In this document: positions 37,077 to 46,843 of the stretch, piece by piece
How the letters are laid out: each line of letters opens with the position of its first letter
Numbering within the stretch: position 1 is the first letter of the stretch
Origin: MWDV01 sp964634255
GTDB lineage: Bacteria; Verrucomicrobiota; Verrucomicrobiia; Limisphaerales; MWDV01
Length of the DNA: 64,000 bases
Reading direction: 5' to 3'
Assembly: GCA_964634255.1 (NCBI GenBank)
Contig: CAZWJC010000005.1
Location: 1 to 64,000 of the forward strand
Made by a program: the position numbers and the translations under genes
The notes under the pieces: model-generated
The model's database searches: none
The model's input: the letters and a program-made list of their open reading frames with translations, nothing else
What the model was told of the DNA's origin: nothing

Positions 37077-40000
37077 ATGGGGTGCAGCTACAGCGTGAGG
37101 CGAGGAGCGGGCATGCTGGGAAACTGTCTTGGGGTGGCGCTGGTTTTCGTTGCGCACTCGCTTACCGCTGCTCCGGCGGGTCTGGTTCATCACTGGAACT
37201 TCGACGAGGGGCCAGACTGGCATGACAGCCCCTTCCAATCCGTCTGCACCAACACGACAGCGCTCGATAGCGTCGGTGCGGCGCACGCAACGTTGCGGAA
37301 CATGACCAGCGGCGACTGGGTGTCTGGTCGGCAATTCACCGCGCTCGACTTCGACGGTGTGGACGACCACTTGGTCGTCGCCACAAATCTTGCTGACACT
37401 TTAGGTGGGACGGCGTCCCTTTCATTTTGGCTTCGCACGACACAGACCGGAGCGGTGTCGAGTGCCGGGTCGCCTGGGGTAACCGGTGTTGCCGGCAACG
37501 GGGGCGTTCAGTGGGGTTGGTTGGATGACGCAGGACGCATCGGCTTTTCGGTGGACGACACGCTGGTTGCTCGCACGGTTGCGCAAGTAAACGATGGCAA
37601 ATGGCATCACATCGTTTTCACCCGCGACAGCGCAACGGGCGCGGGTACGGCTTATCTCGATGGCCTGCTCTCGGGCGCTGCCAACGGAGCGACCGGTGCT
37701 CGGAGTGCCGGCTTCGCGAGCTTCGCTCGGATCGAGAGCGGCGGCAGCCCGGAGTATTTCCAGGGGCGTCTCGACCAAGTTCACATCTTCAATCGCGTGA
37801 TCAGCAGCGCGGAGGTGTCCATGTTGCGGACCAACCACGCGCCGAAGGTATGGGATACGTCCACGGAGGGCGTGAACAACCGCTCCTTCACCACGATGAG
37901 CATCTTCGCCAAGGCGTACGATGTGGAGCGCGATCCGCTGACTGTTTGGAACTGGACACAGCCTACGCACGGCTCGGTTACATACAACGGCGACGGCTCG
38001 TTCACTTACACTGCAACCAACAGCTTCATCGGTAGCGACAGTTTCGGCGTGGTGGTGGTGGACGGCAAAGGCGGCTTCCACGCCGCGAACATGAAGGTGA
38101 CCGTGATGAGCGAACCGCCCGGCGGCGGTGGCGTGCCGGTCACCCAGTTCAGCGATTTCGCCGCACTTCTTTCCAACGGCACCAACATTTCCCACAGCGG
38201 TTGGCGCGTGCCCCGTACGGTGGACTGGAATGCCGACAACAAGCTCGATCTGTTGGTGGGAGCCGGCGGTTACGTCTGGCTTTACACGAACACAGGCACA
38301 GCCCAGTCGCCGGCGTTCGGCGCGGCTGGCAAGGTGAAAGCCGCTGGTGCGGACGTCTATGCCGGCACTGGCAGTTCGCCGATCGCATTGATGGACATGA
38401 CTGGCGACGGCGTGAGCGACCTCGTCGTCGCTGATTCGTCCAGCAAGCTGCGCGTCTATCGCAACACGGCTGGCAGCAGCCAGCCACCAGTGTTCGCCGC
38501 TTACGTTCGAGTGAAGAACGGCAGCGGTGCGGACTTCGTGATGTCGGATCGACGGTTTGATCTCGGCGATTGGAATAGAGACGGCAAGCCAGATCTCGTG
38601 ACCGGCAGCTTCAGCGGCGCGATGCAGCTATTCCTGAACGTGGGCACCGCCGCCGATCCGCGATTCAGCACCAGCACCACGCTCGTTTCCGATTCCTACA
38701 ACATCTACCCGCGCATCTATGACCTGAATGGCAACGGGCTCGCCGACTTTCTGCGTGGCATCAACTGGGGTGACATTCGTTACTGGCGCGATGCCGGCAC
38801 GCTCGGCCTCGGCAGTTCCATGACCTTCACCATCACTGACGCAGGCGGCAGCAGTCCGGATCTGCACAGCCTGACCGATGGCGCTGTCGTGGACTTCGGC
38901 GACTTCAACGGCGACGCCATCCTCGATCTGGTCATCGGCGGTCATGCGAGCGATAAGCTTTATCTCGCCTACGGTGTCCGCAAGACCATCGCCGACAGCA
39001 TCGCTGAGATCGAAACGATTTACGACGCCAACCCTACCAACATCGGTGTGGCTTTGAGTGCGAACACCAACGCGCTGCTCAACGTCGTGAACAATGCGAA
39101 TTGGAATCTGATCTCACATGTCCAGAACGGCACGCTCGGTACGCGCGATGCCCTGTTCGCGGCGCTGAGCAACCACATCAGCAGGTACTGGTTCCTCAAA
39201 TACCAAACCCTCGACACAACAGACTTCCACCACGTCCCGAGCATCGCGCTCCAGAATTGGGTGATGCTTCAATACGCGCTGGCCGACACCCCGACGCGCC
39301 GCACGAACATCGCCAACATCATGGGTCTCACCGGAGTCATGCGGACCATCTTTCTCGAGAACGGGCTCGCGTTGGGGGACAACGGCAAGTCCATTCCTGC
39401 GGCCTACGGCACGATCCGCGATTTTCAGCGCCGCCACCCGCGCGAACTCTTCCCGGATGCAGTCCTCACAATTGACCAACTTTACGGCGATGGCCGCGGC
39501 GGCTTTGTGTGGACGCCGAACAGCACCAAGAACACATTTGGCGATTGGGCCGTCGGTTCTGCCAACGAATGGGCAGGCGATCTGACCACCGCCATCGAGA
39601 AAGTGCTCGGCCCCGGCTCGGCCAGCGGTGATTACTTCACCTTCGTCATGGGCCATGAAGTCACGCATTCGCTCGACGGCTATGTCAATTCGCGGGCGAA
39701 CACGGACCTGCGCCGCCGTTGGGGCCTCACGCTCTGCACCGCTGCCGGCCCAGACGTGATCCCCGGCGCGAACGGCTGGTGGGATTGGACGGCGACCAAA
39801 GCCAACTTCCAGGCGAAGGGTTACTGGGACGGCGTCGCAGGGAACTGGGATACCGCGTGGTCGAACTACTGGGCAGTGGGCTACGGCGCGCGCTTTAAGG
39901 ATCTCTCCTTCATGCGGTTTGACATCAGTTGGTTTATCGGCTCGCCCCAGGAATCGCTGGCGACGCAGGCCAATCATCACTGGGCCAATGGCCCCGGCCG

Positions 40001-41573
40001 CCTGATCGGCGCGACGGATCGCTTCCGGCGCGCGACGACGACCGGGCTGTCGCCGCTGAAGGCGAACATCAACGAAGTTGTTACGTTCATTGACTTCCTC
40101 TCCGCCGGCATGAATCGCGTGAACCTCGTCGAAACGAAGTATCAAGCCTCGCCCAAACAGGTGAACTGGCTCGATCATTACGCCGAACTGGAGCGCGACG
40201 ACCGTGGCTATATCCAGCGGATCTCCGTGGATGGTCGCTCGTTTGACTTCGAAATGAACACGAACGGAGTCGTGACCAACGTGATCACTTCACTGCTGCT
40301 TCCGAACAAGGACTCGTGCTGGACCTTTCGGGATCAGGCGCGACAATTCGCGGTGCTGGCGAACGATTCCCGGCTCGAAGGCGGTTCCGTGCAACTAGCG
40401 GGCGTTACCCAGCCCGCGCATGGCACGTTGACCCCGAACGCAGACGGCACCGTGGTTTACACGCCCGCTGCGGGCTACGTCGGCAATGACAGCTTCACGT
40501 ATTCGGTGACCTCCAGTGCCGGTGGCGCAGCAAGCGCCACGGTTTTGGTTGAGGTCGTAAATCCGGCAGCGGCCGGCGGCACGATGCTGGTCGAATACTG
40601 GCACAACATCGGTGGCGGGACAGCCGTCAGCGACCTCACCGGCAACGCCAGCTATCCGGGCAGCCCGACCGCGAAGCTCTACACCAACAGCGCGTTCGAA
40701 CTGCGCAGCAATTACGGCGACAATTACGGCTCGCGTGCCCGCAGCCTGCTCATCCCGACGCTGAGTGGCAACTACACCTTCTGGATCGCTTCAGACGATT
40801 CGAGCGAGTTGTGGTTTAGCACCAATAGCGACGCCGCCAACAAGACGCTGATTGCGTCAGTCAGTGGTTGGACCAGCCCGCGGCAGTGGGGCAGGTTCAC
40901 TTCGCAGCAGTCGTTGCCGGTCAGCCTCATCGCCGGGCAGAGCTACTACGTGGAGACTCTGCACAAGGAAGGGAACAGCCTGGACAGTCTAGCCGTGGCG
41001 TGGCAGGGACCGGGCCTCACGCAGAGCGTCATCCCAGCAGCGAACTTGAAGCACCCCTTTTCCGGTTTTTCGCCACCCCGGTTCAACAGTGAGCCACTCG
41101 CCATGCCCAATGCCGTAAGCGGCCGCTTCTACGCGAGCACGTTGGCCACGGCTGTCACGGATACCAACGCCAGCGAGATGCTGACATTTGCACTTGTTGG
41201 AGGTCCGGCATGGTTGCGCCTCGCTCCGGATGGCGGTCTTTCGGGTACGCCTTCAATCACCGATGTTGGCACCAACGCGTTCGCTGTGTGCGTTACCGAT
41301 TCAGCCGGGTTCGTGGATGATGCGGCGCTTCACGTGCGGGTGCTGGATTTGGAGACGCCGCCGGCAATCGCCGTCACTGAGAGCGCCGGCAACGTGAACC
41401 TTCTGCTTGGCGGAATTCCCGGCCAGCATTACCGCGTGGAGACGGCGGCGACATTGCCGGATGGACCGTGGGAGGCTGGTTTTGAAATCCCAGCCCTGCC
41501 CACCACGCCGCACACGCTCTTGGATTTGGCCACCAACGGCCAGCGCTTCTACCGCGCCGTTTCGTTACCGTAG
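37077..41573 (+). CDS. Giant secreted LamG / FG-GAP / zincin-like / PA14 protein
   Basis: A protein of 1498 residues; signal peptide from Met1 or Met13 (MLGNCLGVALVFVAHSLTAA). Domains: LamG (40-250); cadherin-like Ig with GSVTYNGDGSFTYT (265-345); FG-GAP/VCBS repeats (355-640), with putative calcium loops such as DWNADNKLDLL and DFNGDAILDL; an unnamed helical domain (660-1060) with the zinc-protease signature FVMGHEVTHSLDGYV (H860, E861, H864) and a possible third ligand E959 in GSPQESLATQ; Ig-like (1088-1160); PA14 (1164-1330); putative-Ig/He_PIG (1340-1425); and a C-terminal tail ending RFYRAVSLP. The PA14 and LamG modules should bind sugars. The middle domain resembles zincins with a HExxH...E arrangement, so a protease acting on glycoprotein or matrix is possible (inference). 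Confidence 0.82.
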   Translation: MGCSYSVRRGAGMLGNCLGVALVFVAHSLTAAPAGLVHHWNFDEGPDWHDSPFQSVCTNTTALDSVGAAHATLRNMTSGDWVSGRQFTALDFDGVDDHLVVATNLADTLGGTASLSFWLRTTQTGAVSSAGSPGVTGVAGNGGVQWGWLDDAGRIGFSVDDTLVARTVAQVNDGKWHHIVFTRDSATGAGTAYLDGLLSGAANGATGARSAGFASFARIESGGSPEYFQGRLDQVHIFNRVISSAEVSMLRTNHAPKVWDTSTEGVNNRSFTTMSIFAKAYDVERDPLTVWNWTQPTHGSVTYNGDGSFTYTATNSFIGSDSFGVVVVDGKGGFHAANMKVTVMSEPPGGGGVPVTQFSDFAALLSNGTNISHSGWRVPRTVDWNADNKLDLLVGAGGYVWLYTNTGTAQSPAFGAAGKVKAAGADVYAGTGSSPIALMDMTGDGVSDLVVADSSSKLRVYRNTAGSSQPPVFAAYVRVKNGSGADFVMSDRRFDLGDWNRDGKPDLVTGSFSGAMQLFLNVGTAADPRFSTSTTLVSDSYNIYPRIYDLNGNGLADFLRGINWGDIRYWRDAGTLGLGSSMTFTITDAGGSSPDLHSLTDGAVVDFGDFNGDAILDLVIGGHASDKLYLAYGVRKTIADSIAEIETIYDANPTNIGVALSANTNALLNVVNNANWNLISHVQNGTLGTRDALFAALSNHISRYWFLKYQTLDTTDFHHVPSIALQNWVMLQYALADTPTRRTNIANIMGLTGVMRTIFLENGLALGDNGKSIPAAYGTIRDFQRRHPRELFPDAVLTIDQLYGDGRGGFVWTPNSTKNTFGDWAVGSANEWAGDLTTAIEKVLGPGSASGDYFTFVMGHEVTHSLDGYVNSRANTDLRRRWGLTLCTAAGPDVIPGANGWWDWTATKANFQAKGYWDGVAGNWDTAWSNYWAVGYGARFKDLSFMRFDISWFIGSPQESLATQANHHWANGPGRLIGATDRFRRATTTGLSPLKANINEVVTFIDFLSAGMNRVNLVETKYQASPKQVNWLDHYAELERDDRGYIQRISVDGRSFDFEMNTNGVVTNVITSLLLPNKDSCWTFRDQARQFAVLANDSRLEGGSVQLAGVTQPAHGTLTPNADGTVVYTPAAGYVGNDSFTYSVTSSAGGAASATVLVEVVNPAAAGGTMLVEYWHNIGGGTAVSDLTGNASYPGSPTAKLYTNSAFELRSNYGDNYGSRARSLLIPTLSGNYTFWIASDDSSELWFSTNSDAANKTLIASVSGWTSPRQWGRFTSQQSLPVSLIAGQSYYVETLHKEGNSLDSLAVAWQGPGLTQSVIPAANLKHPFSGFSPPRFNSEPLAMPNAVSGRFYASTLATAVTDTNASEMLTFALVGGPAWLRLAPDGGLSGTPSITDVGTNAFAVCVTDSAGFVDDAALHVRVLDLETPPAIAVTESAGNVNLLLGGIPGQHYRVETAATLPDGPWEAGFEIPALPTTPHTLLDLATNGQRFYRAVSLP

Positions 41574-41584
41574 CTCGAACCAGC

Positions 41585-42505
41585 ATGAACTGCCGCGCTT
41601 TCACTCTCTTATTCCTCGCCTCGGGGCTACTGAATTTGGCCGCAGCCACCAACGACCTCGGCAAACCTGCGCCCGCGCGCCTTCCGCCTCAGCCCTGGCA
41701 TCTCGCGGACGTGTGGTGGACGTTCGAGAGCGCAACCGCACACTTCGAATCGCTCGATCTTGACGTGGCGATTGACCGCGACATCTCCACGAATGTGAAC
41801 TTCTACATCGCGCCGTCCGGTCTGGGTGAGTTGAGTGGTGTGAAGTTCTACGGCGGGTTGCAGTCCAACTGCAACGGCTGGGAATCCCGGACCAATGACA
41901 CGCGCGTTTACCTCGGCAAGGGCGGTATCTTTTCGCGGTGGGGCAAGGGTAAGCTCTCGGTGAATCAGGCTCGTGGCGCGGAGGATTCGCACTACGAAGC
42001 CGCCGGCTACGAAGGCGATTTCGTGAGCGTGCGCCGCCCGTTCGTCTGGACCAAGGGACGCTACACTTGGAGTCTGCGCGCCTGCGACACCGAAACGGTC
42101 AACGGCCAGGACTACACCTGGGTGGGTTGCTTTATCACTGCGCACGAGACCGGGCTGACGCGTTACATCGGCAGCCTGCGCTTCGAGGGCAAAGACCTCA
42201 CGTTCTGGGATCGGCACGCGGCGTTCGTGGAGGTCTATTCCACTGCGGTGATCCCGCGCAGCGAGATTCCAGAGGTCAAGGTGACCTTTGGCTACCCACG
42301 CGTGAATGGCCAACCCTCGAAGCTCAAGTCGGCGCGTGTCGTGCATCCGGGGCCGGGCGAGCGTTCGGGCGCTCCGGATTGCGCCACGGCGGTGGCGGAC
42401 GGCTCGGATGTCGTGGTCACGGTTGGGCCGATCTTTGAGCGCGAGGCCAAGGCTCGCCGTCATGAATTGGATGTGAAGCAACCGGCGGCCAACTCTGCAA
42501 ACTGA
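41585..42505 (+). CDS. Secreted DUF3472-like protein
   Basis: A protein of 306 residues with signal peptide MNCRAFTLLFLASGLLNLAA. The segment VNFYIAPSGLGELSGVKFYG then GLQSNC, followed by GIFSRWGKG, resembles the DUF3472 core (a strand pair with F-Y/F-G-x-Q). The rest is beta-rich with RYTWSLRACD and WVGCFITAHE. The function of DUF3472 is unknown; members occur beside glycosidases and are probably jelly-roll, carbohydrate-binding or lyase-like folds. It lies 11 bp after the preceding gene and 11 bp before the GH2 gene. A clearer DUF3472 protein is three genes downstream. The family call is by weak motif. Confidence 0.6.
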   Translation: MNCRAFTLLFLASGLLNLAAATNDLGKPAPARLPPQPWHLADVWWTFESATAHFESLDLDVAIDRDISTNVNFYIAPSGLGELSGVKFYGGLQSNCNGWESRTNDTRVYLGKGGIFSRWGKGKLSVNQARGAEDSHYEAAGYEGDFVSVRRPFVWTKGRYTWSLRACDTETVNGQDYTWVGCFITAHETGLTRYIGSLRFEGKDLTFWDRHAAFVEVYSTAVIPRSEIPEVKVTFGYPRVNGQPSKLKSARVVHPGPGERSGAPDCATAVADGSDVVVTVGPIFEREAKARRHELDVKQPAANSAN

Positions 42506-42516
42506 GTTGAGCTATC

Positions 42517-45500
42517 ATGCCGCGCGAGAAGTCCATCACCCTCTTGGCGTGCGTCGTCTCGGCCGTCCTCGGCTGCACGGTGCTGGCCAAGGATACTCTT
42601 GACCTTGCCGGCGAGTGGCGATTGCGCCTGGACGCTGAAGATCTGGGGCAGCGGGCCGACTGGCCTACTCACCCACTAGCGAGCGATGACCGAATCACAC
42701 TCCCCAATACGACGGACCTTGCCGGCTTCGGCTTTCTGCTGAACACCAATACGATGATGCACGCGGCACCCTTTCCCGTCACCACACGGTTCCCCGGCGT
42801 GAAAGAACCCGTGCGCGCCGACGAACACGGCTATCTGGTGCGTCGGCATCTGTTTGTGGGGCCGGCGTGGTACGAGCGCGAGCTGGAAATCCCAAAGGCT
42901 TGGACCGGAAAGACCATCGTGCTGCGGATCGAGCGTGCGATGTGGAAGACAGAAGTTTGGTTGGACGGTCGTCCGCTGGGTTCGTGCGACAGTCTGGTGG
43001 GGCAACATCGGCACGAACTCGGCGTGCTCACGTCGGGCCGGCATCGGCTCACGGTCCGCGTGGACAATCGGATGATCCACAACATCTCAACCGTCACGCA
43101 CGCCTATGGGCCGGAGACGCAGACGCGATGGAACGGGATGATCGGTGCGATTTCTCTGGAGGCGTTGCCGGCTCTTGCCATCACTTCGGTGCAGACATTT
43201 CCCGCACCAGACCGGAGCTCCGTCAAAGTCGTCTTGCGCCTGGCGAACGCTGCAAACCACGCGCTGTCTGGTTCGCTGAAACTGCGCCTGCGCCCTGAAC
43301 GAGGCGGCCGCGCGCTCGCCGAGCTTTCGTCAGGGGTCCAATGCCTTCCTGGCACGACAACTCATCAATACACGCTTCACCTCCGCGAACCGGCGAGGGC
43401 ATGGGATGAGTCCCATCCAGTTCGTTACCGTATAGGTGCGGCGTTGCAGTCAGCGAACGAGTCGCAAGACGAGACGAGCGTGCTGTTTGGCTTTCGTCAC
43501 GTCGAGCGCGTCGGAAAGCAAATGTGCTTGAACGGCCGGCCGGTCTTCCTTCGCGGCACGCTGGACTGCGCCGTGTATCCCAAGACGGGGCATCCACCAA
43601 TGACCGTGCGGGAATGGGAGCGCGTGCTCGGCGTAGTGAAGGAATACGGCTTCAACCACGTGCGCTTCCACACCTGGTGTCCACCGGAGGCCGCGTTCGA
43701 GGCGGCGGACCGGTTGGGCGTGTACTTGCAGCCGGAAGCGCCGGCATGGGTGGACGACTGGGGCACTGGCACTATCACCAAGCCGCCAGCCATCGGGCGG
43801 GACCCAGATGTCACCGAGTTCTTGCGCGCGGAACTGCGGCGCATGTCCGAGGCTTACGGTAATCATCCATCGTTCCTGCTCTGTGCCATTGGGAACGAGT
43901 TCGGCATGCAGAGCACGGATTGGGAGCGCGTCAACGCAATGGTCGAGGAGATCAAAGCCGCAGACCCGCGCCGAATCTACACCGGTTGCGGGGCACGCAA
44001 GAACTTGCCCGCCGATGATTACTGGTTCACCCACAACAGCGGTGCCAACACACGAGGTGTTGGCCCGGCGAATACCGACTGGGACTTTACCAAAGCAGTC
44101 GAGGCATCACCGGTGCCAGTGATCGCGCATGAGACGGGACAGCGGCCCGTGTTCCCCGATTACGACGAGCTGCTCCCGAAGTTCACCGGACCGTTGCTGC
44201 CGCTGAACCTGGAGCGTTATCGGCGCGCGTTGGTCACGAATGGACTCGCCGGTCAGCTCGGGGACTTCGTCCGCGCTTCGGCGCGCTTTCAGCTCGCGCA
44301 ATACAAAGCCGAGCACGAGGCCATGCTCCGCACGCGCGGCTACGCGGGTTACCAATTGCTCATGCTCAACGATTTCACCGGGCAGAGCGAAGCGCTCGTT
44401 GGCATCCTCGATCCCTTTTGGGAAACGAAAGGGGTGGTTCGGGCGGAAGACGTGCGCGCGTGGAATGCGCCGGTGGTTGTGCTGGCACGGTTTCCTAAGT
44501 TCGTCTGGACTTCTGCAGAGACTTTCAGCGCGAAGCTGGAGGTCGCCAACTTCGGTCCTCGTGACCTGCCTGCGGGCGTCGTGGAATGGTCGCTGAAGGA
44601 TCGAAGCAGCAAAACCGTTGCGCGTGGCCGCTTGAACGCAAAGGTAGCGCCAGCCGGAAGCGTGTCCGAACTGGGATCGATCACCGTGGCGTTGGATCGC
44701 ATTCATCAACCGTCCGCACTGACGCTCGCGGCGACCTTTGCACGCGTGAAGAATCACTGGAACCTTTGGGCGTATCCGATGGCGTCGGACGAGCCCGAAC
44801 CTGCTGGCGTCTTGGTGACACGTTCTCTGGATGACAACGCGCTGCGCGCCTTGGAGAGCGGCGGCCGGGTTTTGCTGCTGGCTTACGGGGTCAAGAATGC
44901 CCACGCAACGCGGACTGGTTTCGAGTCCGTCTATTGGTCGGCCGGTTGGTGGGGCAACAAGTTCTCGTCCCTAGGCGTGCTGTGCGATCCGCAGCACCCC
45001 GCCTTGAAGGAGTTTCCCAACGACGGCGGCAGCGACTGGCAATGGCGCGAGCTCTGCGCCGGCGCGACGACCTTTGAATTGACGGGCGCGCCGGCAGGTT
45101 TCCGCCCCATCGTGCAGCCCGTGCCGGACTTTCATTTTAACACGTTGCTCGGGCAGGTGTTTGAAGCCAGGATTGGCAAGGGATCGCTTTTGGTTTGTGG
45201 CTACGACCTGACCAGCGACCTCGACCATCGCCACGCCGCGCGCCAGTTTCGCCGCAGTCTGCTGCGCTATGTTGGCAGTGCCGCATTTCCTCCGACAACG
45301 GAATTGTCCTTGTCTTGGATCGAAAGCCGGTGCGGCAACGCGGGTCTGCGACGGCTGGGCGCGAAGGTGGTTCAGGTGGACAGCGAGGATGTCGTAAACG
45401 GCAACGTGGCCGCGAACATTCTCGACGGCGATCCCGCCACGTTCTGGCACACACGCTGGCAGCCGCAAAATGATCCCATGCCCCACGAACTGGTCGTTGA

Positions 45501-45780
45501 TTTGGGCCGCGAAGTGCCGCTGCAAGGCATCACCTGTCTGCCGCGCCAGGATCAGTCGAATGGCCGCATCGCCCTTGCGGAAATCTTCGGCAGCGTCCGT
45601 GCCGGCGACTGGGGATCACCGGTGGCCGAGCTGCGGGGGAGGAACACCAGTGAGTCTGAAACCGTGCGGTTCAACCAGAATGTGAACGCCCGCTTCCTGC
45701 GCGTGTTGGTAAAATCGGAAGTGAGCGGACAACCGTTCGCCGCCCTCGCCGAACTGGACATCATCACCGCCAGCCAATAG
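42517..45780 (+). CDS. Exported glycoside hydrolase family 2 enzyme with F5/8C module
   Basis: A protein of 1087 residues with signal peptide (MPREKSITLLACVVSAVLGC). The sugar-binding jelly roll covers 25-190 (WYERELEIPKAWTGKTIVLR), an Ig-like GH2 domain 200-290, and the TIM barrel 300-620. The barrel has the acid/base E461 in LLCAIGNEFG and the probable nucleophile E539 in VPVIAHETG, preceded by YGFNHVRFHTWCPPE. Another Ig-like domain (640-750) follows, and a C-terminal discoidin (F5/8 type C) module (about 950-1087) has ILDGDPATFWHT and LPRQDQSNGRI. GH2 retaining enzymes cleave beta-galactosides, -mannosides or -glucuronides; the substrate cannot be decided here. The F5/8C module probably tethers it to the same glycan as the second GH2. 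Confidence 0.9.
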   Translation: MPREKSITLLACVVSAVLGCTVLAKDTLDLAGEWRLRLDAEDLGQRADWPTHPLASDDRITLPNTTDLAGFGFLLNTNTMMHAAPFPVTTRFPGVKEPVRADEHGYLVRRHLFVGPAWYERELEIPKAWTGKTIVLRIERAMWKTEVWLDGRPLGSCDSLVGQHRHELGVLTSGRHRLTVRVDNRMIHNISTVTHAYGPETQTRWNGMIGAISLEALPALAITSVQTFPAPDRSSVKVVLRLANAANHALSGSLKLRLRPERGGRALAELSSGVQCLPGTTTHQYTLHLREPARAWDESHPVRYRIGAALQSANESQDETSVLFGFRHVERVGKQMCLNGRPVFLRGTLDCAVYPKTGHPPMTVREWERVLGVVKEYGFNHVRFHTWCPPEAAFEAADRLGVYLQPEAPAWVDDWGTGTITKPPAIGRDPDVTEFLRAELRRMSEAYGNHPSFLLCAIGNEFGMQSTDWERVNAMVEEIKAADPRRIYTGCGARKNLPADDYWFTHNSGANTRGVGPANTDWDFTKAVEASPVPVIAHETGQRPVFPDYDELLPKFTGPLLPLNLERYRRALVTNGLAGQLGDFVRASARFQLAQYKAEHEAMLRTRGYAGYQLLMLNDFTGQSEALVGILDPFWETKGVVRAEDVRAWNAPVVVLARFPKFVWTSAETFSAKLEVANFGPRDLPAGVVEWSLKDRSSKTVARGRLNAKVAPAGSVSELGSITVALDRIHQPSALTLAATFARVKNHWNLWAYPMASDEPEPAGVLVTRSLDDNALRALESGGRVLLLAYGVKNAHATRTGFESVYWSAGWWGNKFSSLGVLCDPQHPALKEFPNDGGSDWQWRELCAGATTFELTGAPAGFRPIVQPVPDFHFNTLLGQVFEARIGKGSLLVCGYDLTSDLDHRHAARQFRRSLLRYVGSAAFPPTTELSLSWIESRCGNAGLRRLGAKVVQVDSEDVVNGNVAANILDGDPATFWHTRWQPQNDPMPHELVVDLGREVPLQGITCLPRQDQSNGRIALAEIFGSVRAGDWGSPVAELRGRNTSESETVRFNQNVNARFLRVLVKSEVSGQPFAALAELDIITASQ

Positions 45781-45789
45781 GAATGAGGG

Positions 45790-46824
45790 ATGATTAACGC
45801 CGCCCAGTCGCCAGTGGAACCACCTTCGCTGAAGCCCCAATCCCGGCGGTCTGTTGCCGCAGAACAGAGCGCAGCGGCTGTATCCAACCACCTTGCGTCA
45901 CCGGTCCTGTCGCTCATCGGCAAGACGCCGCTCATCCCGATGCATTTCCGGGCTGAAGGCGTGACGCTTCACGCCAAGTGCGAGTTTCTCAATCCCAGCG
46001 GCAGTATTAAGGACCGGTTCGCCGCGTCCGTGGTCGCAGACGCAGAGCGGCGCGGGTTTTTGAAACCAGGCTCGATCATTTTGGAATGCACGAGCGGCAA
46101 CACTGGCATTGCGCTCGCAATGGTGGGCGCCGCGCGTGGCTATAGTGTGACCATTCTCATGAGCGAAGGTGCGAGCCTAGAGCGGAGGCACTTGTTACGG
46201 CGGTTTGGCGCGGAAGTGATTCTGTTGCCTAACGGCGGTACTTACCAGGCGGGCATTGATCGCTCGCGCGAGATGGCGGCGCGGGATCCGCGCTATTTTC
46301 TACCGCGGCAGTTTGAGAATCCGCTGAACAGCGAAGACCACGAGCACACCACCGGCCCAGAAATCATTCAGCAGGTGGCAGGGCCGATTGACGCGTTCGT
46401 GGCAGGCTACGGGACGGGCGGTTCGCTGGGCGGATGCGGGCGTGCGATCAAGGCACGATACCCGGAAGCTCGCATCGTCGCCATGGAGCCCGCCGAAGAT
46501 GAGCTCCACGCTGCCGAGTGTCGCTGCTGCTTCTGCATCGAAGGAGTCGCGGGCAAGGGTTTTGTGCCGCCGCTCCTGCGGAACGCACCGTTGGATGGCA
46601 TTGTAAAGATTGGCGCCGAGGACGCGATGCAGATGACCCGGCGGCTGCACCGTGAATTCGGCCTGCTGGTTGGCACGAGTTCCGGAGCGAACGTGGCGGC
46701 GGCGCTGCAGGTGGCCCGCGATCTGCCACCGGGCGCAACGATTGTCACGCTGCTCTGCGACCGCGCCGAGCGTTACTTCAGCACGCAACTCTTCGCCGAA
46801 ACCGGTCCACCCGCTGCCTCATAA
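45790..46824 (+). CDS. Cysteine-synthase-like PLP enzyme with Cys-rich loop
   Basis: A cytosolic fold-type II PLP enzyme of 344 residues, with no signal peptide. The Schiff-base Lys74 is in FLNPSGSIKDRFA, the substrate loop is CTSGNTGIALA and the phosphate-binding turn is GYGTGGSLGG. These fit the CysK/CBS family, which makes cysteine from O-acetylserine and sulfide. The first 35 residues are a non-conserved extension. After MEPAEDELHAAE there is C244-R-C-C-F-C249, a CxCCxC cluster not present in ordinary CysK at this place, followed by GVAGKGFVPPLL. It is the only clear cytosolic biosynthetic enzyme in the run, 9 bp after the GH2 gene. It may use reduced sulfur from released sulfate (inference) or make another beta-substituted amino acid. 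Confidence 0.85.
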   Translation: MINAAQSPVEPPSLKPQSRRSVAAEQSAAAVSNHLASPVLSLIGKTPLIPMHFRAEGVTLHAKCEFLNPSGSIKDRFAASVVADAERRGFLKPGSIILECTSGNTGIALAMVGAARGYSVTILMSEGASLERRHLLRRFGAEVILLPNGGTYQAGIDRSREMAARDPRYFLPRQFENPLNSEDHEHTTGPEIIQQVAGPIDAFVAGYGTGGSLGGCGRAIKARYPEARIVAMEPAEDELHAAECRCCFCIEGVAGKGFVPPLLRNAPLDGIVKIGAEDAMQMTRRLHREFGLLVGTSSGANVAAALQVARDLPPGATIVTLLCDRAERYFSTQLFAETGPPAAS

Positions 46825-46843
46825 ACCATCTCCCGGATACACC

